Shown here piece after piece: positions 8,129 through 16,781 of a DNA stretch of 64,000 nt. Under the pieces are notes generated by a model that saw only the letters and a program-made list of their open reading frames with translations, searched no databases and was not told the DNA's origin. Each line of letters opens with the position of its first letter. Within the stretch, counting starts at the first letter, position 1. This DNA comes from Bacteroidota bacterium (GTDB taxonomy: Bacteria > Bacteroidota > Bacteroidia > Chitinophagales > Chitinophagaceae), in assembly GCA_018267925.1 (NCBI GenBank), contig JAFDXO010000079.1, positions 1 to 64,000 of the forward strand, written 5' to 3'. Position numbers and translations under genes: made by a program.

Positions 8129-11100
8129 CTATTCGTCACTTGCGGTGGATGCTATGTTACGATCTAAATGGTAAGTTCGTGTAAAATGGCACCATCTACA
8201 TTTTTCATCATTACAACCATGATCAAATTCATGGTTCATGATGGCTGTATAAGCGTTTTTAATTTGTTGGGTAACAGTAGTTAGATCTGCCTTAGTTATC
8301 GGAACCGTTTTTCTGATAAAATTGTCTTTATCATCTTTTTCTAAGAAGTCGAATAGTCCCTCAGTCATTTTCCAATTTCTGGCAAGGGGATATTGTTGTA
8401 TCAACAAAGCATAAAACACCATTTGCCGCCAATAATCGCCCCCATTAGGTTTTGCTTCGTTTGGTGGTTCTAAATTGTTTTTGCTTGCATTCACAGCATT
8501 TCCTGTTTTATAGTCAACCACCACACATTCCGAACCATGAAATTCGATTTTATCAATTTTACCTTTGATAGGCACACCATCAATGGAGGCTTCAGCGATA
8601 TTATATTCAGTCAAAACGGTTTTGGGAAAACCGTGAATATAGTTTTGATAATAATCAGTGAGGGCTTTTGAGCCTCTTTCTAACGATCGTTCAAATTGAA
8701 TTGCAGTAAAAGAGCTTTCTTCTTTATAGAGTTTATATCGGAAGAATGAAATGACTTCTTCTATGGATGGAAAAACTTTGTTGGAGCTTGCCATCATCTT
8801 TTTAAAGAGTTGTTCTAAAGCATAGTGCATGGCTATTCCAAAAGAAAGGGCATCAGACTTGGCTTCGGGAACACGCAAAATTTGATCATAGTAAAACGAC
8901 ACCGGGCATCTTAAATACAGATTGAGGGTAGAAGCACTCAACGCAAAATTTTCAAGCCTTTGCTCTATTAATGAACGCTTGGGCATGATCAAGTTCATAG
9001 GTGGCTCAGGTGCTAAAGATTGGGCTATGAATTGGGTAATACTTTCATCATTCAATCCTAAATTTTCAGTCTGACAGTTGGCTACAATTTCTTGAATAAA
9101 GAGGCTTGCTTCAAGAGCTTTCCCTTTGTTGTCATTTAGGGCATAAGAAATAGACAAGTGTGTTTTGGCTCGTGTCATTGCAACATAAAACAGTCGTCGG
9201 GCTACTTCTACAGAATTCTGATCTTCTTCTTCAAATTGTAATGCTTTTGTGATCGTATCGGGGAGTTTGAATGTTTTTCCGGAGATAGATTTTTTTTCCC
9301 AAGTTTTGGTATTAGCACCGATTAAAAATACATGTTCAAATTCATGCCCTTTTGCACTATGGGCTGTATAAAAACGGACACCGTCTGTTTGTCTTACTAC
9401 TTTCTGAATTGGGATTTCAATGTTTTGTTCTCTCATCTGATCAATCATTTCCAAAAATGAGGAAAGCTTGAGGGATCGTTGTTTGGTGGCTTCTTCTTTT
9501 ACAAAATCAAAAAAAGTATGCAATACTTGCATGTCCCAAACACTGCTTTCGCTTTGAAGAATAGTGGCGGTCAATCCACTATCATAACAAATGGTTTCCA
9601 GCAACATGGGCAATTTCAAAACAGTGGATTTATTTATCCAATTTTCAATCCATTTTCCAGCTTTGTGTAGAGCTTTCGGTGCAGATAAATCTAGCGTTTC
9701 CAGCAATAGTGCATCCAACAAAAGGAACCTCCAATACTTATGCTTTCTTTCTTTTTTTTGCATGTAATAACAAAGGGTTGCTATATCAATAGCCGGAATA
9801 CACCAATAGGGGGCATGCAACATTTCAAACAAAAGCCCTTCACCACTAAAGGGGTTGGAAATCTCTCGATTGATATAAGTGAAAATGGCAAGAATTTGTT
9901 CAACTAATGGTATTTTTAAAATGTTGACTGGTCGTTTTACCCAATAAGGAAGTTTCTTTCGTTCTAATGAAGCAATGATGTTTTCGGCTTGTTTATGTTG
10001 GGCATAGAGCACAGCAATATCACTGAGTTTTTCGCCTTTTTTGTATAAATTCTCAATACGATCAACGATGTCCGCTTCTTCATGTAAGGTGTTGTAATAT
10101 GCACGGATAAAGGGTTTAGGGAAATTGCCTGTATGAAATCTTTCATTTGCAGCAACAATCTTCTTGTCTAATTTCAGGTCAATTAATTTGTCAATCAATC
10201 GTTGTTGGTTATGTTCTATGGTTGCTAATGATGCATCCAGAATTAGCTGAGTAGAGCGGTAATTTTCTTTTAAAACAATGACCTTAATGGTTGCTTCATA
10301 GCGTTTGTATAAGTCCACAATGTTTTGTAAACGGGCTCCTTGAAATTCAAAGATAGATTGATCGTCATCCCCCACTACAAATAAATTGGGGCTATCCCAA
10401 TAATTTGCAAGCAACATCAACAATTCGTTTTGAGCCCCACTGGTATCTTGAAATTCGTCGGCAAGAATATATTGAAACCGTTCTTGCTGCTGTTGTAAAA
10501 ATTCAGGTTTTTCTTTAAAGGCACGCACCACCCAAAGGATCATGTCGTTAAAATCGTAGCAGCCTGATTCTTGCATTTTTTTATCATACTCTGCAAAAAG
10601 TTGGGAGGCTGCTCGGGTTTGCTCCATTTGATCGGTTATTTTCTTAATCTCATTGATTTTTGGGTCGCCCTTTTTAAAATTTTTTCCATTTCGTTGATAT
10701 TGAAACTTAGGCAACTCGGGCAGGATTTTTAAATAACTGTCTATTGCTAATTCTATCAGCTTAATGCTCCAGTTTTCCGATTTGATTAAATCAAACAACT
10801 TAATCAATGGCTTCACATCGCTAAACAAACTACCTTTTAACTTTCGCAACAAATGCCCTTCCGGCAAGGCTTTCAGGATGTCATATACAAAGTCAATTTT
10901 TTCCAAATCAGAAATAGGGGCTAATTCTTGTTTCCCGAAATATTCAGTATTGGCAACAATAATATTGTTGCAAAAAGCATGAAAGGTATAGATGTGTACA
11001 CGCATTGCATCAATTCCAATTATTTGGAGTAACCTTTTTCGCATGGCTACGGTTCCTTCATCGGTGAAGGTGAGACAAAGTATTTCGTAAGGTTTTACTT

Positions 11101-11269
11101 GGACATCGCTACGTAGCAAATTGGCTATGCGCATAGCAAGCACTTCTGTTTTTCCGGTTCCTGGTCCGGCAATTACCATGACAGGTCCATCAATGGTATC
11201 AACAGCTTCCTGTTGTTGCGGGTTCAGGTTGTTGTATCGTGTCTGAAAGAGGCGTTCATTCGGTGTCAT
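8129..11269 (-). CDS. UvrD/Rep-type helicase fused to PD-(D/E)XK nuclease
   Basis: 1046 residues. All SF1A helicase motifs are visible: Walker A 'GPGTGKT' (35-41), 'DEFQD' (271-275), 'VGDDDQSIFEFQG' (299-311), 'TAHSAKGHEFEHV' (635-647) and 'RRLFYVAMTRAK' (691-702). The C-terminal third is a RecB/AddB-like nuclease: H815, D906, and D919-Y-K921 in 'VVDYKTG'. C788 plus C1019/C1024/C1027 make a one-plus-three cysteine set that resembles the Fe-S staple of AddB/Cas4-type nucleases, though with C-x4-C-x2-C spacing. The expected role is ATP-driven unwinding and processing of DNA ends in double-strand-break repair. No recB/addB-like partner gene is adjacent. It is the first gene after a short gap from the glycan cluster. 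Confidence 0.9.
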   Translation of the reverse strand: MTPNERLFQTRYNNLNPQQQEAVDTIDGPVMVIAGPGTGKTEVLAMRIANLLRSDVQVKPYEILCLTFTDEGTVAMRKRLLQIIGIDAMRVHIYTFHAFCNNIIVANTEYFGKQELAPISDLEKIDFVYDILKALPEGHLLRKLKGSLFSDVKPLIKLFDLIKSENWSIKLIELAIDSYLKILPELPKFQYQRNGKNFKKGDPKINEIKKITDQMEQTRAASQLFAEYDKKMQESGCYDFNDMILWVVRAFKEKPEFLQQQQERFQYILADEFQDTSGAQNELLMLLANYWDSPNLFVVGDDDQSIFEFQGARLQNIVDLYKRYEATIKVIVLKENYRSTQLILDASLATIEHNQQRLIDKLIDLKLDKKIVAANERFHTGNFPKPFIRAYYNTLHEEADIVDRIENLYKKGEKLSDIAVLYAQHKQAENIIASLERKKLPYWVKRPVNILKIPLVEQILAIFTYINREISNPFSGEGLLFEMLHAPYWCIPAIDIATLCYYMQKKERKHKYWRFLLLDALLLETLDLSAPKALHKAGKWIENWINKSTVLKLPMLLETICYDSGLTATILQSESSVWDMQVLHTFFDFVKEEATKQRSLKLSSFLEMIDQMREQNIEIPIQKVVRQTDGVRFYTAHSAKGHEFEHVFLIGANTKTWEKKSISGKTFKLPDTITKALQFEEEDQNSVEVARRLFYVAMTRAKTHLSISYALNDNKGKALEASLFIQEIVANCQTENLGLNDESITQFIAQSLAPEPPMNLIMPKRSLIEQRLENFALSASTLNLYLRCPVSFYYDQILRVPEAKSDALSFGIAMHYALEQLFKKMMASSNKVFPSIEEVISFFRYKLYKEESSFTAIQFERSLERGSKALTDYYQNYIHGFPKTVLTEYNIAEASIDGVPIKGKIDKIEFHGSECVVVDYKTGNAVNASKNNLEPPNEAKPNGGDYWRQMVFYALLIQQYPLARNWKMTEGLFDFLEKDDKDNFIRKTVPITKADLTTVTQQIKNAYTAIMNHEFDHGCNDEKCRWCHFTRTYHLDRNIASTASDE

Positions 11270-11321
11270 GCAATAAAGGATGAAGAACGCTAAAGTTAAG
11301 GAGCTTTTCTGTGGATGTTCT

Positions 11322-12101
11322 TTAAGTATTTTCCATGCCCATTTTCACTTTGAGTTTAAAAAGCCATTTACCAAATTTGCTCTCTAACAAATAATATAAA
11401 CATGTTTGCCGAATAGCCCAAACACGCTGTGGTAAAGAGTTTCCGTAATACTTTCGATATGCAGCATAGCTTTCGTACATAGCATCCAAATATTTTTCGG
11501 AGCTAATACCGTGTGGGTCAAAACGAACTAAGGGATAGTCTATAAAGCCATTTTTTTCGTTAGCAATCCGACATAAAAAATCGTAGTCCATGGCCATTTT
11601 CAAATTCAAATCAAACAACCCATATTTTTGATATAAAATTCGTTTTACAAACATGGTTGGATGCAGGGTTCCTCTCATTCCTCTATAAAGTTTGCCTTTT
11701 TCAAAAGGCTTACCTATGTTCACCCACAAACCGCCACGCAACATGTGTAGTTTTCCATGACACCACATTAATGAATCATCCTGCTGAAAAAAATCAATTA
11801 CTTGCGCCAAAACGGTTTTGTCAAAAAAAGTATCTCCACTATTCAACAATTGAGTAATCGTACCTGTGCATCGTTCAATTCCTTTGTTGAAGGCATCGGC
11901 AATTCCATTATCTCGCTCGCAAATCCATTTTCTGTAATTGGGTTGAGTTTGAGATTCTAACCACTTTTTTATTTCATCATTGTTAGATCCGTCAACAATC
12001 CAATGTTCGGTTGGTAATTTTGTCTGCATGTCAACACTGGCGCATGTTTCCTTTAATTCACCCAGGTTGTTGAAACAAATAGTAATGACGGAGAGGGTCA
12101 T
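11322..12101 (-). CDS. Family 2 glycosyltransferase (WcaA/WcaE-like)
   Basis: 259 residues with a GT-A fold: 'LSVITICFNNLGELKETCAS' near the N-terminus, the nucleotide-sugar region 'HWIVDGSNND', 'ERDNGIADAFNKGI', and a divergent DxD position 'LLNSGD'. It has no membrane segment, so it is probably a soluble or peripheral enzyme adding a sugar to a surface polysaccharide. Its start overlaps the stop of the upstream FkbM methyltransferase by 4 bp (ATGA), indicating translational coupling in a two-gene operon. Donor and acceptor are unknown. Confidence 0.85.
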   Translation of the reverse strand: MTLSVITICFNNLGELKETCASVDMQTKLPTEHWIVDGSNNDEIKKWLESQTQPNYRKWICERDNGIADAFNKGIERCTGTITQLLNSGDTFFDKTVLAQVIDFFQQDDSLMWCHGKLHMLRGGLWVNIGKPFEKGKLYRGMRGTLHPTMFVKRILYQKYGLFDLNLKMAMDYDFLCRIANEKNGFIDYPLVRFDPHGISSEKYLDAMYESYAAYRKYYGNSLPQRVWAIRQTCLYYLLESKFGKWLFKLKVKMGMENT

Positions 12102-12841
12102 GACTGAAAAATACTATTGCAAAGTTCATTCTTTACGAAAATAGCATCGCCATATAATGGTGCACCCGTAATTTTTGACAGCGACTGATCAGCAAAGCCT
12201 ATAAAACGATAGCCATCTTGAATAAAATAATGATACACATCGCCAAATAGCCATTGTCCATCATACAGCGGAGCAAATGAGGTTTCGCAGATAATGGCAG
12301 ATGCTTGCGCAATCACCTTTCCGCCTCCAGCCAACACTTTTTCTTCATATCCCTGAACATCTATTTTTATCAATATGCCGGGCTCCAACTGTTTGCCATC
12401 AAACACATCATCAAGCCTGCGAAGGGTAATTCTTTCTTGTTTTGTGTATTCAGATTCGGGATATAGACGTTTGTGCAAATCTTTCATGCCTAAGATGGAT
12501 GAGCTAACCAAATTATCACTTACGTTAATAACCGATTCTCCGTTCATATCACTTAATCCGCAGTGATAAGCAGTTACATTCATTCCTTTTGTGTTGAGCA
12601 AAAGGTTTTGATAACAAGAAGCAATTGGCTCAAAAGCATAGATTTTTTTTCCGGGCAAGGTTTTGATTATAGTATGAATAAACTGACCTTCATTCGAGCC
12701 GATATCAAGGATCGTTTGGATATTCAGTTTATGTAACCAATTTCCTACTTTTACCGATGTTAGGCTGTCTTGCAGTTTTACAATTTCGTAACCAAATCCA
12801 TTTAGAAATTTTCGGATTGGCAGCGTAACCATTTTTAGCAT
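12098..12841 (-). CDS. FkbM-family SAM-dependent methyltransferase
   Basis: About 248 residues from ATG at 12841. The motif I region 'ILDIGSNEGQFI' binds SAM; 'KKIYAFEPIASCYQNL', 'LIKIDVQGYEEKVLAGG' and 'CETSFAPLYDGQ' are hallmark FkbM segments. These enzymes usually O-methylate sugars in surface glycans or natural products. The TTG at 12862 that would extend the frame overlaps a TTTG-18-TAGATTTG promoter (12860-12889), so ATG 12841 is preferred. It overlaps the downstream GT2 by 4 bp and is divergent from another GT2 at 12919, making a three-gene glycan-modification patch. Confidence 0.87.
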   Translation of the reverse strand: MLKMVTLPIRKFLNGFGYEIVKLQDSLTSVKVGNWLHKLNIQTILDIGSNEGQFIHTIIKTLPGKKIYAFEPIASCYQNLLLNTKGMNVTAYHCGLSDMNGESVINVSDNLVSSSILGMKDLHKRLYPESEYTKQERITLRRLDDVFDGKQLEPGILIKIDVQGYEEKVLAGGGKVIAQASAIICETSFAPLYDGQWLFGDVYHYFIQDGYRFIGFADQSLSKITGAPLYGDAIFVKNELCNSIFQS

Positions 12842-12859
12842 TCGTGGCGCGTTAAGCCG

Positions 12860-12889
12860 CAAATCTAATTAAGAAAACATAGCTACAAA
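12860..12889 (-). promoter_or_regulatory. Promoter of the FkbM-GT2 operon
   Basis: On the minus strand, TTTG (12889-12886), an 18-bp spacer and TAGATTTG (12867-12860) fit the Bacteroidota -33/-7 pattern. It lies 18 nt upstream of ATG 12841. Confidence 0.6.
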
Positions 12890-12918
12890 ACACAAACCTC
12901 TGAATATACCAACCTTAG

Positions 12919-13785
12919 ATGAATGCTGAATTTCCGCGCATTACCGTTGTAACGCCTTCCTACAACCAAGCTGAATTTTTAGAGCAGACTATACTTTCCG
13001 TGCTGGGGCAGCAATATCCCAATCTGGAATATATCGTAATGGATGGCGGCAGCAAAGATGGTAGTGTGGACATTATCAAAAAATATGAAAGTCAAATAAG
13101 CTTTTGGCGAAGCCAGCCTGATGGCGGACAAGCACAAGCAATTAATGATGGTTTTGCTCAAGCAACCGGAGATATTCTCTGCTGGCTTAATTCAGACGAT
13201 ATGTTTATGCCGGGTGTTTTACTTAAAATAGCTCGCTATTTTTCCAATCCTTCAGAGCCGTTAATTGTGTTTGGCAATTGTATTCATTTTCATGAGGGAA
13301 ACACCAAACTACGCGGAAGCAATGTGGTGAAACGAGCCGTTGATCTTGATCTTAACCTTTGTGACTATATCATTCAACCTTCATCGTTTTGGAGCAAAAC
13401 CGTATGGGATCAGATTGGCCCTTTAGATGCAAGTCTTCATTTTACTTTTGACTGGGATTGGTTTATAAAGGTTGAAAAAGCTGGGATTCGTTTTCAATCT
13501 ATTGCAGATTATCTTTCGCTTTATCGCATTCATGATAGCCACAAAAGCGGCACCGGTGGCGATAAACGGGCATTAGAATTAGGCTCTATCTACTTTAAAA
13601 ATCATAATTCTCAAACAGAGAAAGCCTTTCTAAAATGGCATCGCATAGCAACTAAAAACCCATTGCTGCAAAAAATCATCTACAACTTCGACCATAAAAA
13701 TTTACATCTACTTAGTCGAATTATTCATCTTTCATTATTTAGGTCAATCTCTTTTCGCACGTATCAACACCTGATCAAAATGTAG
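12919..13785 (+). CDS. Family 2 glycosyltransferase
   Basis: 288 residues with a clear GT-A domain: 'ITVVTPSYNQAEFLEQTI', 'YIVMDGGSKDGSVDIIKKY', 'SQPDGGQAQAINDGF' and the metal-binding region 'LCWLNSDDMF'. 'WDWFIKVEKAG' corresponds to the usual ED/acceptor-loop region. No transmembrane helix is seen. It is transcribed away from the FkbM-GT2 operon with 77 bp between the start codons, so the three genes probably work on the same surface glycan, although this is inferred from position only. No TAnnTTTG box is obvious in front of it. Confidence 0.86.
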   Translation: MNAEFPRITVVTPSYNQAEFLEQTILSVLGQQYPNLEYIVMDGGSKDGSVDIIKKYESQISFWRSQPDGGQAQAINDGFAQATGDILCWLNSDDMFMPGVLLKIARYFSNPSEPLIVFGNCIHFHEGNTKLRGSNVVKRAVDLDLNLCDYIIQPSSFWSKTVWDQIGPLDASLHFTFDWDWFIKVEKAGIRFQSIADYLSLYRIHDSHKSGTGGDKRALELGSIYFKNHNSQTEKAFLKWHRIATKNPLLQKIIYNFDHKNLHLLSRIIHLSLFRSISFRTYQHLIKM

Positions 13786-13859
13786 GCAGTGGATGCTTTT
13801 GATTGAATAAAACCCATGTTGCATTGCATAGAAAATGTATTGACAACTAAAATGATTTA

Positions 13860-13895
13860 ATAGTGTTCAATACTAATGCCGGTCATAGTGTTCAA
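13860..13895 (+). repeat. 11-bp direct repeat upstream of aldehyde dehydrogenase
   Basis: ATAGTGTTCAA occurs at 13860-13870 and 13885-13895, 25 bp apart, between the GT2 stop and the aldehyde dehydrogenase start. Spacing of about 2.4 helical turns could suit tandem regulator sites. There is no further support, and the rest of the 154-bp gap holds nothing I recognise. Confidence 0.35.
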
Positions 13896-13939
13896 GAGTT
13901 TGTTCAAACAGTTTGTACATTAACCTCTAAAAGTTAAAA

Positions 13940-15307
13940 ATGAATATAGAAGGCATCATAGAAAAACAAAGAGGCTTCTTTCATTCAAACCGAACCAAAG
14001 ACATTAGATATAGAACCGAGCAATTAAAAAAGCTCCAACAACTCTTGAAAGAAAATGAATCGCTGCTGTATCAAGCTATCAATGCTGATTTTGGAAAATC
14101 CATGTTTGATACGTTTATGACTGAGCTTTCATTGGTTTACCATGAAATAAACAAAGCCCTAAAAAACTTAAAAAAATGGAGCAGTCCTAAAAGAACAACA
14201 TCAGGGCTTTTTCTTTTTCCGGGCAAAAGCTATATCATACCAGAACCTTTAGGAAACACTTTAATTATCGGTGCATGGAATTACCCCTATCAACTCACCC
14301 TAATTCCTGCAATAAGTGCCTTAGCTGCCGGCAACACCGTATTACTGAAGCCAAGTGAAATGGCTGCTGAATCTTCAAAAGCATTGGCTCATATCATAAA
14401 TCGGAATTTTCCGAGCGAATATTTTTATGTGATTGAAGGCGGAGTTGATGAAACAACCGCTCTCTTAAACAACCGATTTGATAAAATTTTTTTTACCGGA
14501 AGCAGTCAAGTTGGTAAAATAATTTATGAAGCTGCATCTAAACAACTTACTCCGGTAACGCTTGAATTAGGTGGCAAAAATCCAACTTTTGTATTTGCCG
14601 ATTCACCTATCAAAATGACTGCTAAACGACTTGTTTGGGCAAAATTTTTGAATGCAGGACAAACTTGTGTAGCACCAGACTATGTTTTAGTAGAAAGCTC
14701 AATAGAGCAATCCTTTTTGCAAGCGATGAAGGATGAAATTGAAATGCGGTTCGACAAAAATAAACTGACAGAAAACTACACACGGATCATAAATACAAGA
14801 AATTTTGATCGTCTTGTAAACCTCATTGACCAAAATAAAATATTTACCGGAGGTTTTGCTAATAGAGCGGAAAGGTATATCAGCCCTACGATTTTACAGT
14901 GTGTTTCTTTTTCTGACCACATCATGAAAGATGAAATTTTTGGACCTATCCTACCCGTAATCCCCTTTACAAATCTTGATGAAACTATTGCTCAAGTCAA
15001 ATCAAAACCCAAGCCGTTAGCCTGCTACATTTTTTCAAAAGACAGACGGAAGACAGCACAAATTTTGACTGAGATTTCATTTGGAGGCGGTTCGATAAAC
15101 GATAGTGTCATGCACCTTGCAAATACCAATCTTCCTTTTGGAGGTGTTGGCTTGAGTGGTATTGGGAGTTATCATGGGCAAGCAGGATTTGATTCCTTTT
15201 CTCATCATAAAAGCATTTATGAAAAACCCTTTTGGTTTGAACTCAAACTTAAATATGCACCTTATTCAAAACGAAAGTTGAGTCTAATAAAATGGCTTTT
15301 AGAATAA
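13940..15307 (+). CDS. Class 3 aldehyde dehydrogenase
   Basis: 455 residues, typical of the ALDH3 group, which is shorter than most ALDHs. The general-base glutamate is E209 in 'TLELGGKNPTF' and the nucleophile is C243 in 'NAGQTCVAPDY'; both fall at the positions known for ALDH3 enzymes. The NAD(P) site region 'FFTGSSQVGKIIYEA' and the C-terminal 'LPFGGVGLSGIGSYHG' are also present. It should oxidise medium or long-chain aliphatic or aromatic aldehydes to acids with NAD(P)+, possibly at the membrane, since the tail is basic and hydrophobic. It is followed by a strong bidirectional terminator and stands alone. Confidence 0.92.
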   Translation: MNIEGIIEKQRGFFHSNRTKDIRYRTEQLKKLQQLLKENESLLYQAINADFGKSMFDTFMTELSLVYHEINKALKNLKKWSSPKRTTSGLFLFPGKSYIIPEPLGNTLIIGAWNYPYQLTLIPAISALAAGNTVLLKPSEMAAESSKALAHIINRNFPSEYFYVIEGGVDETTALLNNRFDKIFFTGSSQVGKIIYEAASKQLTPVTLELGGKNPTFVFADSPIKMTAKRLVWAKFLNAGQTCVAPDYVLVESSIEQSFLQAMKDEIEMRFDKNKLTENYTRIINTRNFDRLVNLIDQNKIFTGGFANRAERYISPTILQCVSFSDHIMKDEIFGPILPVIPFTNLDETIAQVKSKPKPLACYIFSKDRRKTAQILTEISFGGGSINDSVMHLANTNLPFGGVGLSGIGSYHGQAGFDSFSHHKSIYEKPFWFELKLKYAPYSKRKLSLIKWLLE

Positions 15308-15392
15308 ATGAATCGCCTCATTGGGAAATGAGCGATAAAAAAAGCATGATTAGAATACGTTTAAAGGCAAAGCAGGGTGCTCAATCAAAAAT

Positions 15393-15428
15393 AAAACACC
15401 TGCTTAGCCCTATCTAAACAGGTGTTTT
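15393..15428. terminator. Bidirectional intrinsic terminator
   Basis: A 10-bp perfect stem (AAAACACCTG/CAGGTGTTTT) with a 16-nt loop lies between the convergent aldehyde dehydrogenase and gcvT genes. A T-run follows on the plus strand and TTTTATTTTT on the minus strand, so it can serve both genes. Confidence 0.85.
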
Positions 15429-15465
15429 TTCGAAAATAATTGAAAACAATGATTGCGCTGAAAGC

Positions 15466-16554
15466 TTATGCAAAAGGGATCTTGGCTACACGAGCTTTCA
15501 CTTGTTTGTCGCGGATTATGATGAATATTTCGCTACCTTCCGATGCTAAATCTTTTCGCACATAAGCCATTCCAATTGCTTTGTTGAGGCTGGGTGCTTG
15601 CGTGCCGGAAGTAACATAACCTATTTCTTCACCTTCGGCATTTTGAATTTTATAGCCATGTCGAGGAATACCTTTATCAATCATTTCGATACCGACCAAC
15701 TTTCGGCTAACCCCTTCAGATTTTTGCTTTTCCAGAATTGCTTTAGCAGTAAAGTCTTTTGTGAATTTGGTAATCCAGCCTAAGCCTGCTTCTAAAGGAG
15801 TAGTTGTATCATCAATATCATTTCCATACAGACAATATCCCATTTCGAGGCGAAGGGTATCACGTGCACCCAGCCCGATAGGTTTTACACCATTTGGAGT
15901 GCCAATTCGAAAAATTTCATTCCATATTTTTTCTGCATGATCACCCTTATCTTCAAAATATATTTCTACACCACCCGATCCGGTATAGCCGGTTGCACTC
16001 ACCACTACATCGGGAACTCCGGCAAAAGTTCCTTTCAAAAACGTGTAGTATTTCAAATTAGTAATGTCCATTTCGGTAAGCTGTTGCATATATTGTATGG
16101 CTTTAGGTCCTTGCACAGCTAAGAGTCCTATTCGATCAGAAATGTTTTCCAAATACACACCATCTGTATTACGCTCACTAATCCAGTTCCAGTCTTTTTC
16201 AATATTAGAAGCATTTACAACCAACATATACTCCTCATTTTCTTGAAGACAATAGATAATGAGGTCATCCACTATACCGCCTTTTTCATTAGGCAAACAA
16301 GAATATTGTGCCTTTCCAGCTACTAATTTAGAAGCATCATTGCTACAAACACGCTGAATAAGATCTAATGCTTTGGGTCCTTTCAAAAAAAACTCACCCA
16401 TGTGGCTCACATCGAACACGCCAGCATTTTGGCGAACAGTTTGGTGTTCTTCATTGATGCCACTATAAGATATCGGCATATTATAGCCTGCAAATGAAGC
16501 CATTTTGGCTCCCAAAGCTAAGTGCTGTTGTGTGAATGGAGTGTTTTTCATCAT
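15466..16554 (-). CDS. gcvT: Glycine cleavage system T protein (aminomethyltransferase)
   Basis: About 362 residues from ATG 16554 (ATG 16551 is equally possible); the open frame to 16695 is not coding by homology. It transfers the methylene of aminomethyl-lipoyl H protein to tetrahydrofolate and releases ammonia. '[27 protein letters not shown]', '[10 protein letters not shown]', '[12 protein letters not shown]' and '[17 protein letters not shown]' are diagnostic. The Asp in 'FDVSHMGEF' is in the catalytic region. A TAATTTTG box ends 3 nt before the ATG, suggesting a leaderless transcript. gcvH and gcvP are not in this window, and no glycine riboswitch is seen upstream. Confidence 0.95.
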   Translation of the reverse strand: MMKNTPFTQQHLALGAKMASFAGYNMPISYSGINEEHQTVRQNAGVFDVSHMGEFFLKGPKALDLIQRVCSNDASKLVAGKAQYSCLPNEKGGIVDDLIIYCLQENEEYMLVVNASNIEKDWNWISERNTDGVYLENISDRIGLLAVQGPKAIQYMQQLTEMDITNLKYYTFLKGTFAGVPDVVVSATGYTGSGGVEIYFEDKGDHAEKIWNEIFRIGTPNGVKPIGLGARDTLRLEMGYCLYGNDIDDTTTPLEAGLGWITKFTKDFTAKAILEKQKSEGVSRKLVGIEMIDKGIPRHGYKIQNAEGEEIGYVTSGTQAPSLNKAIGMAYVRKDLASEGSEIFIIIRDKQVKARVAKIPFA

Positions 16555-16557
16555 GCG

Positions 16558-16565
16558 CAAAATTA
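16558..16565 (-). promoter_or_regulatory. Promoter -7 box at the gcvT start
   Basis: TAATTTTG on the minus strand matches TAnnTTTG and ends only 3 nt before ATG 16554. That would place the transcription start at or next to the start codon. No -33 TTTG is seen. Confidence 0.45.
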
Positions 16566-16781
16566 AGCAGTTAGTATAAATTATAGGCTGATTGTTTGAA
16601 TCTCCTTCACTTATTGCAGGACACATTAAGCTAAATGCTTCCAACCTTCTTGTCCTGATTTGCATTTTTCCAATACTTCCTTTTGGTTCTTTCACTTAAA
16701 AACAAACTAAAAGCAGATTTTTCCACGTCTTAATTTTTAGGTAAATTTTTGTTTACTTTTATTGTCAAGAGGAATTGTCGT

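Noticed and set aside
7858..8139. 93-residue frame on the minus strand overlapping the hmgA start
   Set aside because: It overlaps well-supported hmgA coding sequence in another frame and shows no domain or signal.
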